From Anaerococcus sp. (GTDB lineage Bacteria; Bacillota; Clostridia; Tissierellales; Peptoniphilaceae), in the NCBI GenBank assembly GCA_030825745.1, contig JAPJPH010000003.1, positions 1 to 20,495 on the forward strand: a stretch of 20,495 bases of DNA, read 5' to 3'. Made by a program: the position numbers and the translations under genes. Of the stretch, positions 8,667 to 15,675 are shown in pieces. Numbering within the stretch: position 1 is the stretch's first letter; each line of letters opens with the position of its first letter. The notes beneath the pieces were generated by a model. It made no database searches. It was not told where the DNA came from and saw only the letters and a program-made list of their open reading frames with translations.

Positions 8667-8967
8667 TGTTTTAGGCAAATTTAAATAAACAATTAAAAAG
8701 ACCACCTATATGGCAAGAGTATATAGAAAAACACCAGAAGGTAAGAAAGAATATAAGCAAATAAAAGAAGCCATAGAGCGAACTTTTGGTACTGCAAAAG
8801 AATATCATGGTTTTAGATATACAAATATGAAAGGGTTAGCAAAGATGAGAATGAAAAGCGCCCTAGCTTTTGCATGCATGAATATGAAAAACTAGCAAGC
8901 ATACTATGGAATATGGATCCTAATAGGGTCTTTTTTAATGCAACAAGGTCAAAAATAGGTAAAAATA

Positions 8968-9001
8968 AAGACAAACCTAAGTTTATACTCGGGTTTGTCT
9001 T
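8968..9001 (-). terminator. Intrinsic terminator after the ABC exporter
   Basis: 10-bp perfect stem (8968-8977 with 8992-9001). On the minus strand it is followed by TATTTTT, placing it about 50 bases after the permease stop. It lies within the transposase remnant, so the exporter operon seems to use IS-derived sequence to end transcription. Confidence 0.65.
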
Positions 9002-9008
9002 CAGTCTG

Positions 9009-9032
9009 AGACGAGAGCAATCTCGTCTTTTT
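9009..9032 (+). terminator. Plus-strand hairpin terminator at the transposase end
   Basis: Stem AGACGAGA/TCTCGTCT (9009-9016 with 9021-9028), GCAA loop, then a T-run to 9032. It would end transcription from the remnant towards the convergent exporter. Confidence 0.7.
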
Positions 9033-9048
9033 GTGATTATATTTGAAA

Positions 9049-10221
9049 TTACTTTTTAAATCTTCTAGTAAACCAATTATCAGTAGAATAGTTTAGGATA
9101 TTTCTCTTATAAACTTTTTCCCCAAATCTATACAGTAAGAATATAGTAACTATAAGAATAGCTACAGAGATTAGCCCCTCTGTTAGGCTAGCATATCCAT
9201 TTAATAGTCTAAGAGGCATAAAGAAAGTAGAAGCAAGTGGCACATAGCTTAGTACTTTTGTTAGCATTATATCTCCCCTGCTTTGTAGGTTCATGGCTAG
9301 GAAAAATAATATTATTGTTACAAATATTAGTGGAGTTCCCATTTTTCCTGCATCTTCTACTTTTGTGGCAAATGATCCAAGCATACCAGCTATTACTAAG
9401 AATATAAATATACCTAGTAAAAATAAGGCTACAATCTCAGCTATCATACCGTAAGTAGATCCGGTTAGATTAAATGATAGGTCAACTCCATCTAATAATC
9501 CCTTAGATTTAACTATGAAAAGCCCTATTATTCCAAATATTACATAGGTTATAATTTGTACAAAGACTGCTATAAAGTTACCAATCATCTTTCCAGCAAA
9601 GTAGTCTCCTGGTTTCACAGATGAGAAGATAAACTCTATCATCTTTGTACCTTTTTCTGTAGCTATATCAGCTAGAACTAGGTTTACAAAGCTCATAAGC
9701 ACCATATACATTAAGAAAATCAAGATAAAGTAGATAATTTGTCCAATCATCTTATTGTCAGATTTTTCATCTGCAATTTTATTTATTACTGGGGTCTTTG
9801 CTAGTATTTCTTGTTGGCTACTATCAAGACCTGCCCTGTCCTCATTTAGTTTATTTTGAATATTTGTCAAAATATTTTGGAAAGTTAGCATCTCTGTCAT
9901 AGAAGCATCTGCTTCATTAAAGTCTGCTATTAATTGGCCATCTTCTTCTCTTATTTTTGCATAGGAGGAAATCTTGCCATCATCTATAGCTTGGTCAACC
10001 TCATCTTCTTTTATAGGTAAAAACTGGTCATCTTCAAAATATGGATTTAGCTTATCACTTGTAACAATACCCATTTGGCTTTTACCAGAGCTTGATGCAA
10101 AGTAGCCACCTAGACCACCTAGTACACCAATGATTACAGGAAGCAAAATCATAGCCCAAAAAGCACCAGATTTTAGGTGGCCCTTTAGGGTTTCTAGCAT
10201 TACTATCTTTATTCTACTCAT
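9049..10221 (-). CDS. ABC-2 type transporter permease, NatB/YhaP-like
   Basis: Membrane subunit of an exporter. One hydrophobic segment lies near the N-terminus (about 22-44 from the chosen start), then a hydrophilic outside domain of some 120 residues rich in D/E, then five further membrane segments in the second half with the SFVNLVLADIATEKGTKMIEFI stretch typical of COG1668 (NatB/YhaP). The long open frame reaches 10251, but MSRIKIVMLETLKGH fits the family start. Its ATG (10221) overlaps the ATPase stop as ATGAGTAG, with AGGTGG upstream, so 390 residues are taken. Substrate unknown; relatives export Na+ or peptides/drugs. Confidence 0.86.
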   Translation of the reverse strand: MSRIKIVMLETLKGHLKSGAFWAMILLPVIIGVLGGLGGYFASSSGKSQMGIVTSDKLNPYFEDDQFLPIKEDEVDQAIDDGKISSYAKIREEDGQLIADFNEADASMTEMLTFQNILTNIQNKLNEDRAGLDSSQQEILAKTPVINKIADEKSDNKMIGQIIYFILIFLMYMVLMSFVNLVLADIATEKGTKMIEFIFSSVKPGDYFAGKMIGNFIAVFVQIITYVIFGIIGLFIVKSKGLLDGVDLSFNLTGSTYGMIAEIVALFLLGIFIFLVIAGMLGSFATKVEDAGKMGTPLIFVTIILFFLAMNLQSRGDIMLTKVLSYVPLASTFFMPLRLLNGYASLTEGLISVAILIVTIFLLYRFGEKVYKRNILNYSTDNWFTRRFKK

Positions 10222-11104
10222 GACTTTCCACCACCTTTGCAAAGATTTCATTTAGATTTGGAGCTGCCTGGCTAAATTGAGATACAAAGCCAATGTTTTT
10301 ACTTATATCTTCATAAAGCACTTTGCTATCTTCTGGTTCATTTAGATAGATATTCCAAATATTTCCAGTTTTAGTGTAAGATTTCACTTTTCCATCTATT
10401 AGAGGAAGTAAGTCTTTGTCAGTTTCCACAAGGACTTTCTCCCTTGGGAAAGAGTTTCTAATCTCTGTTGGTGTTCCATTTAAAACTATGCGACCATCTT
10501 TTATCATAACTAGCTTGTTGCAAAGGGCCTCCACATTTTCCATATTGTGGGAAGAAAATAGGATAGTCATGCCCATAGCATTTAGTTCTTTTATTATATC
10601 TTCTAAAAGTCTGATATTATATGGGTCAAGTCCTGATAGTGGCTCATCTAGGATAACAAATTCTGGTTTATAGATAACTGCTGCTAAAAGTTGGACTTTT
10701 TGCTGGTTACCCTTGGATAGAGACTTGATTTTATCAGTTAGTTTTCCCTTTATTTCAAACCTATCAAACCATCTTTTAAGCTCTTCATCTGGAATTTTGT
10801 CCATTTGGTTGAGTTTTGCAAAGTACCTTATCTCTTGATCTATTGTTTTTTTAGGAGAAAGAGATCTTTCCTCTGGCAAAAAACCAATCTTTTCTAGGGG
10901 AACATCCTTCATAGGCCTACCATCATATGTAATAGATCCTGTGTAATCGTCAAAAAAGTTCATTATTGATCTAAAGAGTGTAGACTTGCCTGCACCATTT
11001 TGGCCAATTACTCCAAAGACATCGCCTTTTTCCACCTTGAATGATACATCATCTAGGGCTTTGAGGCTTCCAAATGTCTTTGAAACATTTTTTACTTCAA
11101 TCAT
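10214..11104 (-). CDS. ABC transporter ATP-binding protein, NatA/YhaQ-like
   Basis: Cytoplasmic ATPase partnering the downstream permease. Walker A GQNGAGKST is at 34-42, the PEERSLSPKKT segment (77-87) is typical of the COG4152 group, the signature LSKGNQQ is at 129-135, Walker B FVILDEP at 149-155, the D-loop is GLDP, and the H-loop SSHNMENVEAL follows. The C-terminal 80 residues form the accessory domain seen in YhaQ-like proteins. 296 residues is normal. AAAGGA lies 6 bases before the ATG. A TATAAT -10 stands upstream, with a dyad over the -35 region, suggesting regulated expression. Confidence 0.92.
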   Translation of the reverse strand: MIEVKNVSKTFGSLKALDDVSFKVEKGDVFGVIGQNGAGKSTLFRSIMNFFDDYTGSITYDGRPMKDVPLEKIGFLPEERSLSPKKTIDQEIRYFAKLNQMDKIPDEELKRWFDRFEIKGKLTDKIKSLSKGNQQKVQLLAAVIYKPEFVILDEPLSGLDPYNIRLLEDIIKELNAMGMTILFSSHNMENVEALCNKLVMIKDGRIVLNGTPTEIRNSFPREKVLVETDKDLLPLIDGKVKSYTKTGNIWNIYLNEPEDSKVLYEDISKNIGFVSQFSQAAPNLNEIFAKVVESHE

Positions 11105-11135
11105 AAATAATCCTTTCTATTGTTCTCTAAGAATG

Positions 11136-11167
11136 ATTATATCATATATATATATATCAGACTGATA
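11136..11167 (-). promoter_or_regulatory. ABC exporter promoter with overlapping dyad operator
   Basis: Minus-strand TATAAT (11136-11141) lies in an alternating AT run. Seventeen bases upstream, where a -35 should be, the sequence is poor and is covered by the 13-bp perfect dyad TATCAGTCTGATA (11155-11167). A weak -35 under a palindrome is the usual layout of a repressor- or activator-controlled promoter. The regulator is not in this window. Confidence 0.5.
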
Positions 11168-11191
11168 AAAAAGTGGAAATTTCTAAAAGAA

Positions 11192-11240
11192 ATCAATTTC
11201 TGGACTTCGATTAGCGTTTTTAAAGTTTTCTACACTCTCA
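11192..11240 (+). repeat. Half-element direct repeat, copy A
   Basis: About 40 of 50 positions match the segment at 11458-11507, including ATCAATTTCTG, AGCGTTTTT and CTACACTCT blocks with one single-base gap. It is the right arm of the large hairpin element without its left arm, so it looks like a decayed or partial copy. Confidence 0.65.
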
Positions 11241-11290
11241 TATATACCTTATATTATTTGTATTAATATGAATTATAAGTAATAAAAAAG

Positions 11291-11310
11291 CTGAGCCATT
11301 AAGGGCTCAG
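11291..11310 (-). terminator. Intrinsic terminator, minus strand
   Basis: CTGAGCC stem (11291-11297 with 11304-11310), 6-base loop. On the minus strand it is followed by C and a run of six T. It is the best terminator for the glycerate kinase/permease operon, though it is 230 bases past the permease stop, so the hairpin repeat would be transcribed. Confidence 0.7.
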
Positions 11311-11327
11311 TAAAGAATAATTTAAAG

Positions 11328-11521
11328 TAGAAAACTCCAAAAGAAAGCGATTTATAGGCAAGATTTTGCAATAAATTCAAATTGAAGAAATCTGTCCAAA
11401 ATCGCACTATTGAGCGTTAGAGAGTTTGCGATTTTAAGATTTCAAAATTATGAATTTATCAATTTCTGTAGCTCGATGAGCGTTTTTGAGCTTTGTCTAC
11501 ACTCTGAGACCACCTAGGTGG
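11328..11521. repeat. Long imperfect palindrome, MITE- or REP-like element
   Basis: The centre is a stem built of three perfect segments: ATAAATTC (11371-11378/11452-11459), GAAATCT (11387-11393/11437-11443) and AAAATCGCA (11398-11406/11427-11435), around a 20-base loop. The outer flanks 11328-11370 and 11460-11505 are also roughly complementary. It ends in the perfect palindrome AGACCACCTAGGTGGTCT (11504-11521). No ORF is present. Its right end resembles the 3' end of the transposase remnant (TTTGTCT, then TCTGAGAC). With copy A and the terminator it accounts for most of the 430-base gene-free stretch 11105-11535. Confidence 0.7.
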
Positions 11522-11535
11522 TCTAATATTTTTAG

Positions 11536-12795
11536 CTAAATTAGATATATTATTATAGAAACTATAGTAGAAACTAATCCTATACATGCTTCAAATGGTA
11601 TAATTTTTAGCCTATCTTTAATAGCCATCTTACAAGATCCTCCTGTAGCATGGAAGAATGACCCATGAGGTAGGGAGTCTAGGACTGTGGCCCCTGCATG
11701 GACCATGGCACCAGCACTTAATGGATTTACACCAGATTCTATTAATGAGCTTGCAAAAGTTTTTGAAGCTATGGTAGATCCAGCAGTAGTTGATGCTGTA
11801 GCTGCAGCCATTAGAATACCAGAAAATGGTGCTAGAATGAAAGCTGGTAGACTTAAACTTTCTATTAACCCTAACATATCAGTCTGTAGGTTAGAATTTT
11901 GGATGATTCCAGATAGGGTTCCTGTACCTATAAGTAGGGCACATACTCCTATAACCTTGCTAAAACCAAAGGCTGAATATTCAGTTAAGTTAGTAATATT
12001 ACCTGTAGCTAATAAGCATACTACTCCTCCAAGAGGTAGGGCTATTAGTGGGTCTATGGTTATATCAAATAATGGCCTTAGGGCAAGAAGAACTATTACA
12101 GTTATAGGACCTAGGATAGATGAAAAAAATGATGGTAGCTCGCTCTTGTCAGATTTTTCTATATCTGAATCTACTATTTGGTCACTAAATTTCTTTGTTA
12201 TAGCCATACTTATAAATATAGTGGCTACTAGGGCAAAGATAGCTGGTATTATATTGGCTGCCATAAGAGAATTTAAGCTTACTCCAAATGCTTCACTTGT
12301 TGCTATAGTGTTAGGGTTAGGGCTAATTATATTTCCAGCCTTACCTCCACCTATCATAGCAAGTAATATAGATGATTTAGAAAGATTGGCACGTTTACCA
12401 AGGGCTAGGGAAATTGGGGCTACAGTAATTACAGCTATATCTATAAATACTCCCACAGAGCATATAATCATTGATGCTATAGCTACTGCCATAAGGGCCT
12501 TCTTCTCCCCGAGTTTAACTATAATGCTATCAGCAATTTTTTCAGCTGCTCCAGTTTTTACAAGGCATCCTGCTAGAATACCACTTGTCATGATCCTTAA
12601 AACAGAACTCATCATACCAGCTGATCCTGATATCATGGTTGAAACTGTCCCTTGTAAGGACCCACTACCTATAATTCCTCCAATCAAGGCACCTATTATG
12701 AGCGAATAGGTTGAATGGAAGTTTCTAATGATTAAAATAATTGCTATTACAAGTCCCAGGATAGCTCCCCAGGTTGAAAATACTATATCATTCAT
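11536..12795 (-). CDS. GntP-family permease, probably glycerate/sugar-acid transporter
   Basis: 419 residues, hydrophobic throughout with roughly 12 membrane segments, of the gluconate:H+ symporter (GntP) family. Family-like features are the N-terminal LGLVIAIILIIR segment, GSAGMMSSVLRIMTSGILAG, the GGGKAGNIISPNPNTIA half-loop and the C-terminal GATVLDSLPHGSFFHATGGS. Its ATG overlaps the stop of the glycerate kinase by 8 bases, with GGAG 7 bases upstream in the kinase, so it is translationally coupled. The pairing points to D-glycerate as substrate, by inference; gluconate or another sugar acid remains possible. Confidence 0.88.
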   Translation of the reverse strand: MNDIVFSTWGAILGLVIAIILIIRNFHSTYSLIIGALIGGIIGSGSLQGTVSTMISGSAGMMSSVLRIMTSGILAGCLVKTGAAEKIADSIIVKLGEKKALMAVAIASMIICSVGVFIDIAVITVAPISLALGKRANLSKSSILLAMIGGGKAGNIISPNPNTIATSEAFGVSLNSLMAANIIPAIFALVATIFISMAITKKFSDQIVDSDIEKSDKSELPSFFSSILGPITVIVLLALRPLFDITIDPLIALPLGGVVCLLATGNITNLTEYSAFGFSKVIGVCALLIGTGTLSGIIQNSNLQTDMLGLIESLSLPAFILAPFSGILMAAATASTTAGSTIASKTFASSLIESGVNPLSAGAMVHAGATVLDSLPHGSFFHATGGSCKMAIKDRLKIIPFEACIGLVSTIVSIIIYLI

Positions 12796-13933
12796 ATTTA
12801 CTCCTTATGTTTAATACATTTATAATTTGTCTTATAGTCCTAGATAAGTTTTCCTTTGTTTTTTCAACATCCATGGCCTCATCAAGAGTGCTTAGCTTAT
12901 CTAGGATAGGGAAGAAGGCATCTATGCCCTTTTCATTTAAGACACTAGCATCATTCTCACACACACCACCTAAGGCTATGACAGGCTTGTTGTATTTTTT
13001 CGAAAGCTTGGCTACTCCTACCGGGGTCTTGCCCATAGCTGTTTGAAAGTCAATTTTCCCCTCACCTGTAATAACAAGGTCAGCTTCTTTCATATAATCT
13101 TCTGCCTTTAATAAGTCCATAATTAGGTCAATACCAGGAGATAAGGTAGCATTTAGGTAACTTTTAAAGCCATAGCCTAGGCCTACAGCTGCTCCTACTC
13201 CTGGATAGGTATTATCAGCATCTTTTATAAGATCCTTTGTTAGCTTATGGTATTTTAGTAGGTATTTATCTATTAGATTAACTTCATAGCTACTAGCTCC
13301 CTTTTGAGGTCCATAAACATGGGCAGATCCTCTCTCTCCATTTAGAGGGTTATCTACATCACAGGCTATGTTGAATTTGACATCCTTCAATCTTTCATCA
13401 AGCTCACTTATATCAATTTGTGTAAGATTTTCTACCCCTTTAATTCCAGGTGCTATCTTATGACCTGATTGATCTAGAAATTTAACACCAAGAGCATCAA
13501 GCATGCCAATACCACCATCATTGGTAGCAGAGCCTCCTATACCTATGATAAACTCCTTGGCACCCTTATCTAAGGCATCTTTAATCATCTGACCTACACC
13601 ATAAGTAGATGCTCCTAGGGGATTTAAATTATCCTTTATAAGGGTAAGTCCTGATGCCTCACTCATTTCCATTATAGCTAGATTTTTTACCCTATCAAGA
13701 CCATAAGTTGCTATAACCTTTTCAAAGTTTGGATTGTAAACTTCTACTTCTTCTTTTTCCATATTCTCAAGACCAAGTAGCGATATAACTGTACCCTCGC
13801 CACCATCAGCTACTGGCAAGACCTTTATATCATAGTCGCTATTATCTTTTTTTATTGCTTCTTTTAAAGTATTTCCAGCATCGATTGATGAAATCGATCC
13901 CTTAAAAGAATCCATCATTATTAATATATTCAT
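12788..13933 (-). CDS. Glycerate kinase, GarK/GlxK family
   Basis: Phosphorylates D-glycerate with ATP (to 2-phosphoglycerate in characterised GarK/GlxK enzymes), feeding lower glycolysis. 381 residues, normal length. It begins MNILIMMDSFKGSISSIDA, with the family's DSFKGS segment; VADGGEGT (41-48), GIGGSATNDGGIGMLDALG and the later VITGEGKID with TPVGVAKLSKK are characteristic. AAAGGAGG precedes the ATG, and a good promoter lies directly upstream. The downstream permease overlaps by 8 bases. Together they form an import-and-activate unit for glycerate. Confidence 0.95.
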   Translation of the reverse strand: MNILIMMDSFKGSISSIDAGNTLKEAIKKDNSDYDIKVLPVADGGEGTVISLLGLENMEKEEVEVYNPNFEKVIATYGLDRVKNLAIMEMSEASGLTLIKDNLNPLGASTYGVGQMIKDALDKGAKEFIIGIGGSATNDGGIGMLDALGVKFLDQSGHKIAPGIKGVENLTQIDISELDERLKDVKFNIACDVDNPLNGERGSAHVYGPQKGASSYEVNLIDKYLLKYHKLTKDLIKDADNTYPGVGAAVGLGYGFKSYLNATLSPGIDLIMDLLKAEDYMKEADLVITGEGKIDFQTAMGKTPVGVAKLSKKYNKPVIALGGVCENDASVLNEKGIDAFFPILDKLSTLDEAMDVEKTKENLSRTIRQIINVLNIRSKYE

Positions 13934-13948
13934 AATTCCTCCTTTATA

Positions 13949-13977
13949 ATTTTATTAAAAAAACGTTTATTTGTAAA
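13949..13977 (-). promoter_or_regulatory. Promoter of glycerate kinase-permease operon
   Basis: Minus strand TTTACA (13972-13977), 17-base spacer, TAAAAT (13949-13954). The spacer contains the AAACGTTT palindrome, which resembles the core of LacI/CcpA-type operators, but the outer bases do not match a cre site. Confidence 0.65.
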
Positions 13978-14014
13978 GTTCATTATTACTTTAACATTTT
14001 TATTAAAAAAAATA

Positions 14015-14049
14015 GATGCAAAATAATCCTTATCAGATAATTTTGCATC
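14015..14049. terminator. Terminator after the OsmC-like gene
   Basis: Stem GATGCAAAAT (14015-14024) with its complement (14040-14049). On the minus strand it is followed by TA and a long T-run; on the plus strand T-rich sequence also follows. It lies a few bases beyond the stop at 14055 and separates the methyltransferase cluster from the glycerate operon. Confidence 0.85.
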
Positions 14050-14054
14050 CTTTT

Positions 14055-14513
14055 TTATAAAACTTCCTTAAAATTAATTTCTACTAAATCTCCCAGACTT
14101 GATATAAGTAGGGACTTATCTAGGACTTCTTTTAAGAATTCATCAAGTTTTTCACCCTCTAGGAAAGAGAAGTAGTAAAGGTCTATATTAATTTTCTCAA
14201 TCATGGCCTTTTGGTCATAGCCTATGACATTTAGGGTATACATAGGGTTTTTTATAAGTGTATTTATCTTAGCTTCTATATCTTGGAGGATCTCTCCTTT
14301 TGCTTTAGCTACCCTTAGCATGGTTAAGATTAAATCTGATGCTATAGATGAAACAAAAAGATCTATCGATGTAAACTCTTCTTTTTCTGAATCAAATGAA
14401 ATGGCTTTATCGACACTTATAGAGGATTTTTCGTTATATACCTTTACCAAATCATTTGCCACTATGGCCCTAAAATTCTTATCAAAGAAATTTAGATCAT
14501 CTATCATATTCAT
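14055..14513 (-). CDS. OsmC-like protein lacking both family cysteines
   Basis: 152 residues, assigned to the OsmC/Ohr fold from pattern only: strand-rich N-terminus, SIDLFVSSIASDLILTMLRVAKAKGE (49-74) like the central OsmC helix, a strand region, then a EFLKEVLDKSLLISSLGDLVEI (126-147) end like the second-cysteine helix. In peroxidase members cysteines sit near positions 60 and 134; here Asp60 and Ser134 stand there, and the protein has no cysteine at all. Peroxide reduction by the known mechanism is therefore unlikely. The start overlaps the MetE-like gene by 17 bases; a second in-frame ATG at 14507 is possible and the SD is weak. Last gene of the cluster, followed by a terminator. Confidence 0.55.
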   Translation of the reverse strand: MNMIDDLNFFDKNFRAIVANDLVKVYNEKSSISVDKAISFDSEKEEFTSIDLFVSSIASDLILTMLRVAKAKGEILQDIEAKINTLIKNPMYTLNVIGYDQKAMIEKINIDLYYFSFLEGEKLDEFLKEVLDKSLLISSLGDLVEINFKEVL

Positions 14514-15675
14514 CTCTAAGCCTATCCCTTACTTCTATCATAGCACCAACTTTTTTTCTTATATTTTCATATTCATTAACAGGTCTATTAGAAAATGTAG
14601 CAAAGCCACAGTCAGGGTTTAGCCATAGCTTATCAGGATCTATCATCTCTAAAGCTTCTTTAGCTCTTTTATAGATAACATCTGGGTCTTCCCTTTTATC
14701 AAGCCTAGGGTTTAGGACTCCTAGTCCTAGGATTACCCTATTTTTTAATACATCATCTTCTAATACTGCCCTTAGATCTCCAGCCCTAGGGGTTGAAAAT
14801 TCCAAGGCTAGGATATCAGAATTTATTTTTCTAAATAGGTCAATAAGTGGAGTATAGGCTCCCTCTAAAAGGATTGACTCATCCTTGCTCCAGTTACCCC
14901 TGCAAACGTGAAGGGCCACCTTGCTCTTAGTCCTATCTACATTATCAATTACTGATTTTATTAGATGACTTGCAAATTCTAGCTCTTCAGTTGGATCTTT
15001 TCTAGTTGATAGGGCTGCGCACATGAAAGTCCTTGGCCTACCTTCTGTAAATACTACCTCAGTTAGGACTGGCTCATCAAATTGGATTACATCTACACCT
15101 ATGTTTTGAATATTTTCTATCTCTTTTTTATAGATTTCTATTACCGCTTCTCCCAAATCTTCCTTGCTATCATAAAATTTTGAGCTTAATTTATTAAGCC
15201 ACATTGACCTGGTTACTAGGTAGGGGCCAGGTAGGGTTATTTTAACTTTTCTTTTTGTATATTTTTTTAAAAGTCTTAGCTCATTAGCTACTATATCTCC
15301 CTTGTATTCTAATTTTCCTGTACAAATAGCGTTTTTTATGGATGTTGCTGGTACATCTAGGGTATTTAGGATATTTTCAAATTCTCTTTTATCATCTATG
15401 TAATCTAGCATATCTGCCATGGACATCTGGCTTACTCCGCCTAGTTTTTCTGATATAAAAGATACATAGTTATCCCTAGCTATTTCTCCACTAGTTATTA
15501 GGTCAATATCCAAATCTTCTTGAAGTTTTATAACTTCCTTGGTTTTTTCTTCTATTAGTTTTTCATAACTAGCCCTATCTATCATAGATGATGCTATTTT
15601 TCTTCTTCCTATTAAAATCTCACTTCCCCTAGGCATGGAGCCTATCAGGGAAGTGGTAAATAACTTATTTTTCAC
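14497..15675 (-). CDS. Core MetE-like zinc methyltransferase (cobalamin-independent methionine synthase family, YxjG/YxjH type)
   Basis: 392 residues, about half of MetE: only the catalytic barrel, no N-terminal folate-binding half. TTSLIGSMPRG (7-17) is the family opening. The four zinc ligands of MetE are present: His256 and Cys258 in LHVCRGN, Glu292 in LALEFSTPRAG, and Cys356 in LNPDCGFATF. QFDEPVL (198-204) is the conserved homocysteine-side segment. The zinc-thiol chemistry therefore looks intact; the methyl donor cannot be read from the sequence. The start is a GTG at 15675, chosen because the family opening lies upstream of the first ATG. AAGGA precedes it and it overlaps the upstream gene by 11 bases. 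Short MetE-like proteins of Bacillus (YxjG/H) are S-box controlled; no S-box was seen here. Confidence 0.85.
   Translation of the reverse strand: MKNKLFTTSLIGSMPRGSEILIGRRKIASSMIDRASYEKLIEEKTKEVIKLQEDLDIDLITSGEIARDNYVSFISEKLGGVSQMSMADMLDYIDDKREFENILNTLDVPATSIKNAICTGKLEYKGDIVANELRLLKKYTKRKVKITLPGPYLVTRSMWLNKLSSKFYDSKEDLGEAVIEIYKKEIENIQNIGVDVIQFDEPVLTEVVFTEGRPRTFMCAALSTRKDPTEELEFASHLIKSVIDNVDRTKSKVALHVCRGNWSKDESILLEGAYTPLIDLFRKINSDILALEFSTPRAGDLRAVLEDDVLKNRVILGLGVLNPRLDKREDPDVIYKRAKEALEMIDPDKLWLNPDCGFATFSNRPVNEYENIRKKVGAMIEVRDRLRDEYDR

Larger units (their letters stand above)
8698..9059 (+). pseudogene. IS1182-family transposase, 3' remnant with frameshift
   Basis: Only about the last 115 codons of a DDE transposase remain. 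From 8710 the frame reads KEAIERTFGTAKEYHGFRYT and MKGLAKM...ACMNMK, the conserved C-terminal block around the last catalytic glutamate of IS1182/IS5-like enzymes. It stops at 8893. The homologous continuation (KLASILWN, then GFVFSLRREQSRLFVIIF) is in a different frame. A single missing A in the run at 8886-8890 would restore one reading frame. An in-frame stop at 8686 and no related sequence upstream show loss of the N-terminal three quarters. It lies between the mnmE promoter and the ABC exporter, marking the left end of the accessory block. Confidence 0.8.

Noticed and set aside
11105..11535. CRISPR array suggested by repeated GAGCGTT/TAGCGTT blocks
   Set aside because: Only two to three diverged, unevenly spaced copies in palindromic arms, no constant-length spacers and no cas genes.
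11687..12709. 340-codon open frame on the plus strand opposite the GntP permease
   Set aside because: It is exactly antisense to a clearly recognisable membrane permease, shows no family motifs, and has the Pro/Ile/Ala-rich make-up expected of a frame opposite hydrophobic codons.
13955..13971. AAACGTTT in the glycerate kinase promoter, and a similar stretch before fabK, as a catabolite-repression (cre) site
   Set aside because: Only the central palindrome fits; the outer TG...CA bases of a cre site do not match at either location.
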